Assembly (NCBI RefSeq): GCF_026967475.1
Contig: NZ_CP114058.1
Span: 682,001-746,000 of the forward strand
DNA from: Rouxiella chamberiensis
GTDB lineage: Bacteria; Pseudomonadota; Gammaproteobacteria; Enterobacterales; Enterobacteriaceae
Length of the DNA stretch: 64,000 nt
Reading direction: 5' to 3'
The number at the start of each line of letters is the position of its first letter. Positions within the stretch are counted from its first letter, which is position 1. A model generated the notes under the pieces. It did not search any database and was not told the DNA's origin. It was given only the letters and a program-made list of their open reading frames with translations. Both the position numbers and the translations under genes were made by a program. Shown here piece after piece: positions 20,169-31,327 of the stretch.

Positions 20169-21182
20169 TTGAACACCAGTAGAGAAAAGGTTTTAATCAT
20201 CGATTCAACGACTGAAAAGCATTTCAAAACAGCCATTGTCGAGCAGCAGATATTAGCCGAGAATGATGTTCAATTAGTTCATATTAGTCATGTGAGTGAA
20301 CTCCCCTTAAATATGCTTACGGAAGTCAATTATCTTATTATATGGGCATGTGTCCCTGCCGTTAATTTCGATAAAGCATTTTTATCTAGTTTAAAAAATT
20401 GCCGGACCATTGTTAAAGCAGCAGTGGGTTTTGACAATATTGATATCTCTGCTGCTCGTGAGTTGGGTATTTCTGTGCTTAATATTCCTGATTATGGCAC
20501 TGAGGAAGTTGCCGACCATGCTTTGGCACTGCTGCTGGGCATTGCGAGAAAACTTGAAGAGATCAATATCCACGTCAAACAAGGCGGCTGGGATTGGGCA
20601 AGTGTCAAAAAGCTCTATCGCCTACGTGGTCGTAAATTAGGCATTATCGGTTTTGGCCGCATCGGTGGCGCGGTTGCAAGAAGGGCGGCGGCGTTTGGTC
20701 TGGATGTTCAGTTCTACGATCCATATGCGGTCAGCGGGCTGGATAAAACGCATGGTGTCTTTCGCTGCGAATCTCTGCAAAATCTTCTGACTAGCTCAGA
20801 CATCATCTCCGTAAATGCGTCTTTAAACCGCACTTCTCACCATATGTTGTCACACGCCGAATTCGCCATGATGAAAAAGGGTGTTTTGCTGGTCAACACG
20901 GCGCGTGGCGGAATTATTGATTCTGACGCCCTTTTTTCAGCCATGAAATCAGGAAAAGTGGCGGCTGCTGGTCTGGACGTGCTGGAAAATGAACCTGACA
21001 TTCCCGACGGCTTTAGAACGCTGGATAACGTGCTGCTGACCGCACACTCCGCTTTTTATACGGAAGAATCTTTTCTCGAAATGCGAACCAAATCCGCTGA
21101 ACTGGTTCGACAAAAAATGAACGGGCTACCCGTCAGAAACTGCGTTAATGAAAATGCCGGCGAGCACTCTGTACCCTACTAA
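20169..21182 (+). CDS. D-2-hydroxyacid dehydrogenase family protein
   Basis: A 337-residue NAD(P)-dependent dehydrogenase of the D-isomer 2-hydroxyacid/CtBP family. The nucleotide site GFGRIG is in the middle. The catalytic Arg (NTARGG), Glu (LENEPD) and His (TAHSAF) are all present, so it should interconvert a 2-oxoacid and a 2-hydroxyacid. Translation begins with TTG at 20169, 8 bp after an AAGGA site. It is the first gene of the operon and lies 11 bp before the first radical SAM gene. The substrate cannot be told from sequence; a role in making or recycling a pathway acid is inferred from context. Confidence 0.85.
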   Translation: MNTSREKVLIIDSTTEKHFKTAIVEQQILAENDVQLVHISHVSELPLNMLTEVNYLIIWACVPAVNFDKAFLSSLKNCRTIVKAAVGFDNIDISAARELGISVLNIPDYGTEEVADHALALLLGIARKLEEINIHVKQGGWDWASVKKLYRLRGRKLGIIGFGRIGGAVARRAAAFGLDVQFYDPYAVSGLDKTHGVFRCESLQNLLTSSDIISVNASLNRTSHHMLSHAEFAMMKKGVLLVNTARGGIIDSDALFSAMKSGKVAAAGLDVLENEPDIPDGFRTLDNVLLTAHSAFYTEESFLEMRTKSAELVRQKMNGLPVRNCVNENAGEHSVPY

Positions 21183-21193
21183 ATACAAAGGTT

Positions 21194-22222
21194 ATGAGCA
21201 TGTCTAAAGATAATATGATTAAAATTAAACAATTTGAAGAAGAAACCCGATTCTCTGAAAAAACCACGCCTTATTTAAGAGAGCTGATTAAGAAAAGCGT
21301 CGCAATCAGAGATATGTATGAGTTTAACCCAGAATATGAAAACTTGCCGGCTAATCTGGATGTGGATTTATTAAATGAAAAGACCTCGACACCGGTATTC
21401 GGCACGGTAAGAAAATATGATGGTCAGTTGCTGGTGTTGCTCTCTTATACCTGTGCGGCCAACTGTCGTTATTGCGAACGTCAGGATCGTGTCGGGGTAG
21501 GTCTGGACGTTGAAGGCAGACTTAAAATGTCTCAGATCGATGATATTGTTGAGTATATCGCCAATGATCCGACCATTTATGAAGTCATTGCCAGCGGGGG
21601 TGACCCTCTGACCAACCCGAAAGGATTGCAATACCTGTTTAACAAGTTGAAAGAAATCGAACATGTTAAGGTGGTGAGGATCCATACGCGTTATCCGTTA
21701 CAAAACCCTGGCAAAGTACGTATGGAATTAATGGAAGAGTTGGCAAAAGCAAAACCAACGGTCTATTTAAGCCTGCATATTGATCATCCTGATGAGCTTC
21801 AGCCTGAAGTCATCGAGCTGATTCATGCATTTAGAAAAATGGGTTATGTGATGTTAACACAGACCGTTTTCTTAAAAACCATCAACGATAATAAAGAAAC
21901 ACTTAAAACGCTGTTCCTGCGTTTATTCGAACTGGGTGTGCGACCTTATTATATTTATCATGGTCAGGAAGTGACCTCAACGCGTCGCTTTGTTATGAGC
22001 CTGGAAGATGAAATGGCGATCATGACGCAATTACGCAATGAACTTTCCGGTCTGGCCTTCCCGCAGCATGTTATCGATATTCCCAGTGCATCCGGAAAAG
22101 TCGTTGTTCCCAGCGAACACTGGAATACCGACACCGCAACAGTGACTGATTTTTATGGCAAGACAGTAAACACTCACGACTGGTCAACGGTTATTAAGCA
22201 GGACTCACCGGAGAATTGTTAA
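21194..22222 (+). CDS. KamA-family radical SAM aminomutase-like protein (first copy)
   Basis: 342 residues. The radical SAM cluster motif CxxxCxxC is at Cys87, Cys91 and Cys94 (CAANCRYC), followed by the SAM-binding ASGGDPLT. The protein resembles lysine 2,3-aminomutases, which use SAM, a 4Fe-4S cluster and PLP to move an amino group from alpha to beta. A Lys in IPSASGK sits where the PLP-binding Lys of the PGGGGK motif lies in KamA. It is shorter than classical KamA and the cluster motif is divergent, so the substrate may not be lysine. It is not likely to be EpmB, since no efp or epmA gene is near. The frame is intact. Confidence 0.82.
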   Translation: MSMSKDNMIKIKQFEEETRFSEKTTPYLRELIKKSVAIRDMYEFNPEYENLPANLDVDLLNEKTSTPVFGTVRKYDGQLLVLLSYTCAANCRYCERQDRVGVGLDVEGRLKMSQIDDIVEYIANDPTIYEVIASGGDPLTNPKGLQYLFNKLKEIEHVKVVRIHTRYPLQNPGKVRMELMEELAKAKPTVYLSLHIDHPDELQPEVIELIHAFRKMGYVMLTQTVFLKTINDNKETLKTLFLRLFELGVRPYYIYHGQEVTSTRRFVMSLEDEMAIMTQLRNELSGLAFPQHVIDIPSASGKVVVPSEHWNTDTATVTDFYGKTVNTHDWSTVIKQDSPENC

Positions 22223-22223
22223 T

Positions 22224-23485
22224 ATGAAAACATTTATCATTCTTCAAAATATTGTCACCTTTCGTGCTGACTGGAATAAATTAATCGACCGCGATCAGTT
22301 TTCGGTCTGTTTGCTTACCGGACATCAGGGATGGGGAAATCTGCCTGAAGATCAAAAGGTCTGTTTTGACGATATCAAAATTTGCGACCCTTTTACCGTC
22401 GACAATCTCGAGCAAGCTTGCCGCGATTTGTTCGCTGAGCGACATATCAGCGATATGTCTGAAGTCAGCATCATCACTAATGACGAGTATTTCCTCGGCC
22501 ATGCTGCCCGGTTGCGTGAAATATTGGGTATTAAGGGCGCGACATTTGCGCAAATAGAGCCATTCATCAACAAGCTGCGCATGAAAGCGGTAATGGAAGC
22601 CGGGAACATAGCTATTCCCAGGGTGCTGCCATTCTCGCCGGCAGAGTATCAGCGTGAGCCGGAAAAATACTGTCAGCAGATTGAGAAGGCCGTGGGGTAT
22701 CCCGTTTTTGCCAAGCAGATTGACTCGGCGGGGAGTGAGCTGATCGCTAAAATTGAGGATCCTGCCGCGTTACGCCGCTGGTGCAGTGATAACCGTGACG
22801 TCGCGAACTATGAGCTCGATGAGTTTATCGAAGGGCGTCTTTACCATATCGACTCGCTGATTTTTAACGGCAAAATCGAAGAGATTTATATCTGCCAATA
22901 CAGCTATCCGAATGCGGAATTCATTGAGGGCAAACCTATTGGTAGCCTGCCGCTGGAAAAAATGACCCGTTGTATCAGCAGTTTTATGAATACAATCAAA
23001 GCGTATTTGATGCTCTGGGCTATGTGCCGGACGGGGCCACGCACCTCGAAGCTTTCCTCACTCAGGATAACCGTATCGTATTTTTAGAGATTGCAGCGCG
23101 GGCGCCGGGTGGTTGGATCCCACAAATGCATGCACTCTGCTCCGGAAGTAATATTGAAGAGCAGCATTTTCGTTCACTAATGGGGCAGTGGCAGAAACCG
23201 GTGCCACAGACAGAAACTTATGCCGCCTGGGTGTGGTATCCCCATCGGGAAGGGGAATATGCCGACCTGACGAAAGACATCAATATCGCAAATGAATATA
23301 AAACGGTGTGGGAAGTGAAACAGGGTTCGTTGCTTGTTCGTCCGCAAAGTGTTCGCGACCGTATTGGCGGTATCCTGCTTTGGGGATCCTCTTATTCGTC
23401 TCTGAAAGAAGATTATCAATGGCTGGTTGAACAATATATTCCTTATCAGCGTATGCAACAGGTCGGTAATGAGGTCACGGAATGA
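22224..23485 (+). pseudogene. ATP-grasp carboxylate-amine ligase, frameshifted
   Basis: Reconstructed length is about 420 residues. The first frame (from ATG 22224, 1 bp after the previous stop) carries the ATP-grasp N-terminal region with YPVFAKQIDSAGS and YELDEFIEGRLYHID. The second carries ATHLEAF and the metal-binding FLEIAARAPGG. They join at a run of six A near 22957-22962; seven would read PLEKNDPLYQQF without interruption. Such enzymes activate a carboxylate as acyl phosphate and couple it to an amine, often making dipeptides or amino-acid amides. Lying next to an aminomutase, it may ligate a beta-amino acid; this is inference. Confidence 0.8.
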
Positions 23486-24697
23486 ATACATGGGGGATGT
23501 TGAGGTTATGGTGGCCAAGTGCAATCAGTATTAGCTTACTTAATCTGGAGTTACCGCTTATTTCGGTCATTCTGTCTGCCTATAGTCTGCAGGCGTCCGG
23601 AGATTATGCCATAGCCTTAAGTACCTTTATGTTTGCCAATGCCTTTGTTTTTCCTTTGTGTGCAGTGGTTGTCAAAATAAGGAAGAGCAGGGTGACGCTG
23701 ATATTCGCCATGCTGTTGGCTGTCAGTGTCTTTGTTATATTCAATATTGCCGTCTCAATATTCAGTTCGAAGATGACGCCACATATTGTATTCATCACGC
23801 ATTTCTTTTCACTCTCATTATTGGCCGTAGCCGTCAGGAGGTATTTGCAGGGATGCTGTATTTTGGAAGGAAAAACTGCACTAATGAGCCGGGCTTCTTT
23901 AGTGCGGGTGCTGGTCTCGGTCATCGGTTGTTTTACCTTGACCCGATTTCAGGTGCCTGTCGATATGGCGGCCATTGTGGCGCTGGTTTGCGGAGCATAC
24001 ACCGAGGCGGCCCTGTTGTTCATTATGGTACGCTGGCAGGGCATTCGTTTATATGACAGCACAGGTCATCACTATGCTGCGTTGTTAGCGCCGTAACGCT
24101 TCGGCTTTCCTTATGTCAGCTTCATCACTGATGAGTAATATCATCGTTGTGATCTGTTTGGGGCAAGTCGCCGAAGGAGACACTGTTTTAAAATACTGGC
24201 CGCTGACCTTCGGGATGATATGTATTTCGATAGGCTCGGTGCTCGATATCGAAAGTATTCTGCTCAAGATACTGGGCCATCAGCCGCCGGGAAAATCACT
24301 ATTCAAATTTCTCAGCGTTCAGTGTCTGGTTGCGCCGGTGTTATTTATATTACTGTGTGTCATTCTGGGTGGCTTTAATTTGTTTCCGGCAGGCAGTAAA
24401 GCATTATATATGAATGCGTACTTCTTTATCGCTATTATCGGTATTTCGACACTGTGGATTGTCCGCGGATATTGTCGTTCTGTCCTGATGACGAATAACC
24501 GTCTTGGTGTGATTAATTTCAGTATCTTCACTGCGCTGGTGACGCCTGTTGCGGTCTTTTACATCTTTCACATCGCTGATTATGGCCTAATGCTTTCAGT
24601 GAGTATTTTTTCCTCTCTGATTCTGGTTGAACTGCTGTGTTATGGGGCTTATGGCCTTATACGGGGAGTAAGCCGGCCACAGTGGGTGAAAAATTAG
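23482..24697 (+). pseudogene. Multi-spanning exporter-like protein (MOP/MATE-like), frameshifted
   Basis: Two frames together encode about 405 residues with roughly ten to twelve hydrophobic helices. The start ATG overlaps the ATP-grasp stop (ATGA). The first frame ends ALLAP (TAA 24094-24096). The second is open from before RNASAFLMSASS to 24697, so a single extra base near 24090 explains the break. Topology and loop pattern resemble the flippase/multidrug MOP superfamily, but I see no diagnostic motif. In context it is a good candidate to export or flip the pathway product. The exact family is uncertain. Confidence 0.55.
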
Positions 24698-24826
24698 ATA
24701 ATTAAGGAATTCGCTGTTGTTGTCTGTACCCGGTGAATATAAAAAATAAATATCAGTATTAAAAATGCGCCCCATTAGAGGGCCATTAGTCATGTTTTTA
24801 AATTGAAGGCAAGGTGAGTAATAAAA

Positions 24827-26167
24827 ATGACAGCCGTAACGAAGTTTATCCCTTATACCCAACGTACTATCAGTAAAGCCCCCAATGGGAAAAGTTCACT
24901 CCCGAAATGAAACATACCGTTGAGGTGCTGAGTCAGGTATTACCTTTTCGTGTCAATCAATATATTCTCGATGAACTTATCGACTGGGATAATATTCCCG
25001 ATGACCCTATTTTTCGTCTGACCTTCCCGCATCGTGAAATGCTGAGGGAAAATGAATTTTCTCAGCTCAGTGATGCTCTTCGTCAGAATAAAGACGAAGC
25101 GAGTTTGCAGATGATCATTAATAAGATCCGCCATCGTATGAATCCGCACCCGGCGGGCCAGCTTACACATAATGTTCCTATGCTCAACGGTGAGGCAGTG
25201 CAGGGGCTTCAGCACAAATACAAAGAGACCGTGCTATTTTTCCCTTCTGCGGGTCAAACGTGCCATGCTTATTGCACCTTTTGTTTCCGCTGGCCGCAGT
25301 TTGTGGGCATGGATGAACTTAAATTTGAGGCGCGGACTTCCGCACTGCTGGTTGAATATCTCAAGCGTCATCCTGAAGTTTCCGATGTATTGATCACGGG
25401 CGGCGATCCGATGATTATGAATGCGCGCGCTCTGGGTGATTATATTCGTCCTCTGCTTATTCCTGAGCTTAGCCATATCAAGAATATACGTATCGGTACA
25501 AAGTCGGTGGCTTACTGGCCGCAGCGCTATGTTACCGATAAAGACGCTGACGATGTATTACGCTTGGTTCGAAGAGGTTGTGGCTGCGGGGAAAAATCTT
25601 GCCCTGATGGCGCACTATAATCACCCTCAGGAGATCCAGCCTGAAATAGCCCAGACTGCGCTGAAGCGTATTATTGCCACCGGTGCTACGGTGAGAATGC
25701 AATCTCCACTTATCCGCCATATTAATGAAGATCCAAAAGGGTGGGCGACCCTGTGGACAACCGGTGTACGTCTCGGCGCTATCCCTTATTACATGTTTGT
25801 CGAGCGGGATACCGGCCCCAATGAATATTTCGGGCTTCCTCTCTTTAAAGCCTGGGAAATATTCCAGCAAGCTTATCAGTCGGTATCCGGTTTGGCGAGG
25901 ACGGTGCGCGGCCCTTCAATGAGTGCCTTCCCCGGTAAAGTCATGATTGATGGGATAACAGAAATCCGTGGCGAGAAAGTCTTTGCGCTGCAATTTCTTC
26001 AGGCGCGTAACCCGGACTGGGTACGTCGGCCCTTCTTTGCCAAATATGACCCGCAGGCCTCGTGGCTGGACCATCTGCGACCTGCCTTTGGTGAGTCACA
26101 TTTCTTTTTCGAAAATAAAGACAAAACCACGCCTTTCGAAGAAATGGCCAGAATCGTCACTGTATAA
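24827..26167 (+). pseudogene. KamA-family radical SAM aminomutase-like protein (second copy), two frameshifts
   Basis: Reconstructed from ATG 24827 (MTAVTKFIPYTQRTIS, with an AAGGTGAG site upstream) to 26167, about 445 residues, close to classical KamA. Radical SAM cysteines lie in CHAYCTFC, followed by LITGGDPM. A Lys in SMSAFPGK occupies the PLP-Lys position. Breaks: a C5 run near 24875 where C6 gives APQWEKFTPEM, and an extra base near 25565 where the frame should read FEEVVAAGKNLA. A second, clearly different KamA homologue in one operon is unusual and suggests two rearrangements or two related substrates. Confidence 0.8.
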
Positions 26168-26184
26168 ACTGCCCGGAATTAAAA

Positions 26185-26993
26185 ATGATACCTGAATATG
26201 AAGTCTATGCGCTGCGCTACGCAGAGCATAAAAACCGGTCGCGTAATGAAAACTTTATTTCGCACGATGAACACGATAACGGTGATATGCCGCTGGATTT
26301 TTATTGCTGGTTAATTCGCCATGAAAATACCGTACTGATGGTGGATACCGGATTTAATCGCGAGCTGGCCGTGAAACGTAATCGACATTATTACGGTACG
26401 CCAGAGTCGCTGTTGCAAAAGCTGGATGTCGACGCAAACCGCATTGAAAAAATTATTGTCACGCATATGCATTATGACCATATCGGCAATCTGAAGGCCT
26501 TTCCCAATGCCACGCTGTATATGCAGGAAAAAGAGATGCATTACTGCACCGGCAGACACATGCTGCACCGCTATGTAAGAGCGCCTTATGATCCCGAGAA
26601 TATTGCCAATGCGGTTTATCGTCTGCATGAAGGTAAAGTGCGCTATGTCGGCAGGCATGAGGAAATTTTACCGGGTATTAATACGCAGCTTGTGGGGGGC
26701 ACACCGCAGGGTTGCAAATTGTCACGGTAAATACAGCGCGTGGCAAAATTGTCCTGGCCAGCGATTCTGCGCATTACTGGCACCATGTCGATGCCTCAAC
26801 GCCGTTTCCAATCGTGATGGATATTCCCGACATGCTGGCAGCGCATAATACCATGAAGCAGCTTGTATCCGACCTTACCTGCATTATTCCCGGCCATGAT
26901 CCGCAGGTACGAACGTTATTCCCGCGCTTTAAGGGCGAAGAAAATATTGTACAACTCCACCTTCCGCCAGAAGGAGAGATCCGTGCGCGTTAA
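26185..26993 (+). pseudogene. MBL-fold hydrolase, N-acyl-homoserine-lactonase-like, frameshifted
   Basis: Reconstructed length about 268 residues. The metallo-beta-lactamase metal motif THMHYDHIG is present in the first frame; the second frame supplies DSAHYW and PGHD. The N-terminal layout (YALRYAEHK... DTGFN) is that of the lactonase-like branch named after AHL lactonases. Six G at about 26694-26699 where seven would read VGGHTAGLQIVT cause the break. In this operon it more likely hydrolyses a lactone or thioester intermediate, or protects the host from its own product, than quenches quorum signals; this is inference. Confidence 0.78.
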
Positions 26994-28834
26994 TCATCTC
27001 GCTATTATTGGTTTTGGTCCTCGTGGCCTGAATGTCCTTGACCGTATTATTGAAAATGTCATTAACGATGATATTCAGGATCCTATTCATCTGCATATTA
27101 TTAATCCGGGAAATCCGGGGCAGGGGAGCCATCCGGCAGAACAACCTGAGCATTTATTGGTGAATACGGTCTCCTCTCAAATCACCTTGTTTGCAGGTAA
27201 CAGCCAAGCATTGAAAGCCGGAGGCGAATCGTTTATTCAGTGGGCAAAAACGGCGGGTTACCGGCGTGATAACGATACCTTTACACAAAATGGCGTCGGG
27301 GCAGAGCTGACGGATATGGAGTATTTGCCCCGATCGCTGCTGGGTGAATACCTCGCGGATTACTATCGGCGTTTGCTTAAGCTTTTACCGGAAAATATCA
27401 CGATTACCGAATATCGTCAGTTTGCCGTGAACCTGACCAAAGACGAACGTTTTACAGTCACTCTGCAAGACGGAAAAAGTATTGCCTGTGATTTCGTTTT
27501 TCTGACCACCGGGCACGGATACCGTAAACCCACGCACAGCGATAGCCATTTTTCAGCATTTTGCGAGCGTCATCGTGATCGCAATCCGCTGCTGGCTTAT
27601 CGCGCTTCTCCCTATCCGGTTAAGCGGCTTGATACGCTTTCGGCAAAATGCCGGGTGCTTATTCAGGGATTCGGCCTGACGGCGCATGACGCGATTTCGG
27701 CGCTGACCCTCGGGCGCGGGGGACGCTATATCAAATCCGGTGACGGGCTTGAATATATCGCCTCGGGAAGGGAGCCGGAAATAGTGTTGTCCTCACGCCA
27801 GTGTCTGCCGTTTGCGGGTAGGGGTATTAATCAGAAGGGGCTAACCGGTCGTCATACCGGGCAATTTCTGACGCCTGCGGTGGTAGAGGCGATCGCTGCC
27901 AGCAATATTGCCGAACGGAATTCAAAACAGATCGATTTCCAATCGCAGATATTGCCGCTCTTAATTAAAGAGATGGCTTATGCCTGGCAGTGCGCGCTGA
28001 CGCAGACACGGCTGGATCCGGACACATTCAGCGTCGACGAACATGTTGTTGCGCAGATTGAGCAGGTGCTCTGGCCGCTGCGCAACAGGACCTTTGATGA
28101 CTACCCGTCCTGGTGTGCATTCTTCCTTGAGATGGTTAATCATGACCTGCAACAGGCTAAATCAGGCAATATGAACAGCCCGTTAAAGGCGGCGACCGAT
28201 GTATTGCGCGATGTGCGGGAAGCCTTGCGCCGGGCGGTTGAATGGAACGGGCTGACACCAGAATCACACCGCTACTTTATCGAATCCTTTAATCCGATTA
28301 TTAATCGCATCTCTTTCGGCCCTCCGCTGCGCAGAAACCAGGAGCTACTCGCCTTGTTTGCGGCCGGTGTCGTCACACTGGGTGGCGGTCCGGCGACCGG
28401 GATTGTTTGCGATGAAAGCCAGTCCCGCTTCGTCCTGCGCGGCCAGTTTACCCGGCAAAATTACCAGAGCCCGGTAGACGCCATTATTATCGCCAGACTC
28501 GACGCATATTCCCCTCTGACGGATGGCAGCGAGCTTACTTGTAATCTGCTCAAGAACCGGACTCATTACGCCTTATATGAATGGTGATTATCATCCGGGC
28601 GGTATGGCGGTAGACAGAGAGCTGCATCCGATTAATGCCAGCGGAGTGGCCGACGAAAATCTTTGGGCGATCGGTTTCCCTGTCGAAGGTCCACATTACT
28701 ATACCCACGCCTTGCCTCGCCCACATTTGCCCTCGCGACAGTTTGAGGATGCGAATATCAGCGTGAAGAGTTGCCTGCGCCGTCTCGTCCGTCAGGAATA
28801 TCCGCTCACGACACCGGTGGAGGCATCAGCATGA
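26983..28834 (+). pseudogene. FAD/NAD(P)-binding protein (NAD_binding_9 type), frameshifted near 3' end
   Basis: Starts at GTG 26983, overlapping the previous stop by 11 bp, with AAGGAGAG just upstream. The N-terminus LAIIGFGPRGLNVLDRI is a dinucleotide-binding GxGPxG loop of the large FAD/NAD(P)-binding family seen in amine-oxidising and hydroxylating enzymes. Downstream are VLIQGFGLTAHDA and a glycine-rich block VTLGGGPATGIV. The first frame ends at 28587. The next continues TGLITPYMNGDYHPGG... to 28834, so one extra C in AACCGGAC near 28556 breaks it. Total about 617 residues. It probably carries out an oxidation, possibly N-hydroxylation, in the pathway; the substrate is unknown. Confidence 0.72.
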
Positions 28835-29334
28835 CTGAACAGAACGTCTTACAGACGGGAAACTTGCGTTCATTCAGTCGCTATCTGGTGGATAACCAGC
28901 GGCCTCGCGAAGAGAGCGTCATCTGGAAACAGTCATCTATTTTGCAGGCCCTGCAAACCGAAGAATTCACCGCCCGCGGTGCACTGTTTCTTGAAAATCC
29001 CCATCGCGAGAAGCAGGGAGAAACCTTGCATGATCTGTCTGTCACCGTTCAGGTTATTCCTGCCGGCGACCGCACCACGCCACATTCTCACTCTTTCTGG
29101 CATCTGTACGTGGTGATATCCGGAAAGGGGGAACTGGTGCTGGATAATACATCCCCGACGCCGTTGGCCAGCGGTGACGTTATATATGTGCCGGCATGGA
29201 GTGAGCATCAGTTTATTAATCAGGAGGATGAAAATCTGGTTTTGTATGTGATCCAGAATTTGCCGGGTATGGCAAAGCAGGGAACATTATTACGAAACGA
29301 TGGAGATAAAACCTACTCACCTCATTCGAAATAA
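28831..29334 (+). CDS. Cupin-domain protein
   Basis: 167 residues. The ATG overlaps the preceding stop as ATGA, showing tight coupling. A single cupin barrel covers about residues 60-150, with metal-type motif 1 TPHSHSFWHLYVVISGKGEL and motif 2 GDVIYVPAWSEHQF, so a bound metal is likely. Small cupins in such operons act as oxygenases, isomerases or product-binding proteins, and the sequence does not choose among these. The frame is intact. Confidence 0.85.
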   Translation: MTEQNVLQTGNLRSFSRYLVDNQRPREESVIWKQSSILQALQTEEFTARGALFLENPHREKQGETLHDLSVTVQVIPAGDRTTPHSHSFWHLYVVISGKGELVLDNTSPTPLASGDVIYVPAWSEHQFINQEDENLVLYVIQNLPGMAKQGTLLRNDGDKTYSPHSK

Positions 29335-29360
29335 ATTATTTAATTATTAAAGGTATCATC

Positions 29361-30629
29361 ATGGCTGAAATATCTTCGTCTCCGTCGCTTAGCGCATCAA
29401 AAGTAATGACGCACATCTTCTTGCCGTTTGCTTTCGGGCATTGCACGTCATTTCTGTTCAGGAATATTAATGCGGTATTAGCACCCTTTCTGATTTCGGC
29501 AATGTCGCTGTCGGCCGGGCAGCTTGGCATTTTATCCAGTGCGTATTTCTTCTCATTTTCTCTGGCGCAGTTGCCGGTCGGGCTGGCGCTTGATCGTTAT
29601 GGCCCGAAACGTGTGCAGCTTACTCTGCTTGGCGTGGCGGTGGCAGGGGCGGTGCTGTTTGGTATCGGGCATAGCTTCACCACCTTATTGCTGGCGAGAA
29701 TCCTCATCGGGCTGGGGCTGGCGGCATGTTTTATGGGCTCAATTAAAGTGCTGTCATTTTGGGTGCCGGTACGCAAATTACCGTCAATTCATGGGTATCT
29801 CCTGGCGGCAGGCGGACTGGGCGCGATGTTGTCAACCTTGCCGGTTGCCTGGCTGGTAGGATTTATCTCCTGGCGGACGCTGTTTTTTGTCATGGCAGGC
29901 ATCACGCTGATGGTGATGTTGGCCATCGCCTTGTGGGTACCGAAAGATCCTGTTGAACACAAAATGGTGAAGTGGCCGAGCCTCGCCTCATTGCTTGAGG
30001 TATATAAAGACCGGGCGTTTCGCAAAGTGATCAGCCTGTTGCTGCTCCCGCACACTGTCGCTTTTGGTTTGCAGGGACTGTGGATGGGGAAATGGTTGCA
30101 GGATGTCGGGCAGTACAGCAACGCGGAAACCTCCGTTTATCTTTTCATTGGCATGGGCGCGGTCGTGGTGGGGTCGTTGTCCGTGGGAGCGGTAACGCAA
30201 TGGGCCGGAAAATTTAACATTAAACCGCTCGACGTGGGGGGATCGGTATTGCGCTGTTTTTGGCCGTGCAGGTGCTTTGTGCATTAAATATCGTGCCTTT
30301 GCTTCCCGCCTTGTCGATAGGTTTCACACTCATCGGCACCATCGCTGGCCTTGAATACACTATTGTCGCGCAAAATGTGTCACCGGCAATGACCGGCCGC
30401 GCGGCAACCTGTCTCAACCTGCTTATCTTGTTCGGTGCCTTTCTCACGCAAACGCTGGTTCGGGGTGATCATTGGATTCTGGCCAATGGATGTCGCAGGT
30501 CATTATCCGCAAATAGCCTATCAGGCCGCGTTTGGTTTTATGATCCTCCTGCAGGCACCTGGTTTCTTCAAATGGCTCGTGGGTGTGATGAAGCGTGGCT
30601 CACTGAAGACGGCGGATGACAGCTTATGA
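29361..30629 (+). pseudogene. MFS transporter, two frameshifts
   Basis: Reconstructed length about 423 residues with about twelve membrane helices. The major-facilitator loop 2-3 motif appears as GLALDRYGPKRVQ. The first frame ends at 30287 because a G6 run near 30234-30239 lacks one base (DVGGIGIALFLAVQVLC with G7). A second break near 30464 has an extra G in CTGGTTCG (QTLFGVIIGFWPMDV when removed). Its end overlaps the next start as ATGA. It is the second transporter of the operon besides the flippase-like protein, consistent with uptake of a precursor or export of a product. Confidence 0.8.
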
Positions 30630-31240
30630 TCAGGCTCTATGGTTGCCGTACGTCGTCTGCGACGAACAGGGTACGCATTGCATTGCGTTTAAAAAATATT
30701 AGCTATCAATATGTTGAGGTCGATTTACAACAGGAGGAGCATCTTACCTCCTCTTACCGCGAACTCAATGCACAAAGAAAGCTGCCGTTGTTAATGCATA
30801 ACGGTCAGATATTGACACAGTCACTGGCCATTATCGAATACCTGAACGATATCCATGCCGGGCACGACATCCTGCCTCGCGATCCGCTGGAGCGGGCCGC
30901 CTGCCGGAGTTTTGCCTCTCTGTTCGCGGCCGATTATCACCCGCTGATCACCCGTCGTGTGGCAGACAGGCTGCGTGCGTCTGGCATGACCGAAACCGGT
31001 ATCAGTCAGTGGAAGTTGCATTGGCTGGACGAATCCCTGCAGGTGGCAGAAGAAACCTTGTCGCAGAGAGCCGTACACCACCCGTTTTGCTGTGGTGCTT
31101 CTCCTGTGATGGCGGATATATGTCTTTTTGCTCAGTGTGAGTCGGCGCGTAAACAGGGGATAGATCTGAGCCATTACAAGTTGCTCTTCGGCATTTATGC
31201 GTTGTGTTATGAGCTTGATGCTTTCCACGAGGTTACATAA
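30626..31240 (+). CDS. Zeta-class glutathione S-transferase / maleylacetoacetate-isomerase-like
   Basis: 204 residues, intact. The N-terminal thioredoxin fold has an active-site loop TSSATNRVRIAL, equivalent to the SSCSWR-type loop of zeta GSTs, and a RKLPLL cis-Pro, then an all-helical C-terminal domain. Family members isomerise maleyl to fumaryl compounds using glutathione. No tyrosine- or gentisate-degrading gene is nearby, so here it probably isomerises a pathway intermediate or adds glutathione. The ATG overlaps the MFS stop by 4 bp. Confidence 0.8.
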   Translation: MIRLYGCRTSSATNRVRIALRLKNISYQYVEVDLQQEEHLTSSYRELNAQRKLPLLMHNGQILTQSLAIIEYLNDIHAGHDILPRDPLERAACRSFASLFAADYHPLITRRVADRLRASGMTETGISQWKLHWLDESLQVAEETLSQRAVHHPFCCGASPVMADICLFAQCESARKQGIDLSHYKLLFGIYALCYELDAFHEVT

Positions 31241-31327
31241 AGAACATTGGACGCCGCCGGGTGGCGGGTTCAGAAAAATGGGCTTCAGAGTTGAGGCCAA
31301 TATCTACAATAAACAGAGAAGTCAGAA

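Noticed and set aside
21194..22222. EpmB (lysine aminomutase for EF-P)
   Set aside because: No efp or epmA is adjacent, the gene is embedded in an accessory operon, and a second KamA homologue is present.
26185..26993. Quorum-quenching AHL lactonase as a stand-alone function
   Set aside because: The fold fits, but it lies in the middle of a metabolic operon with no luxI/luxR nearby, so a pathway role is more likely.
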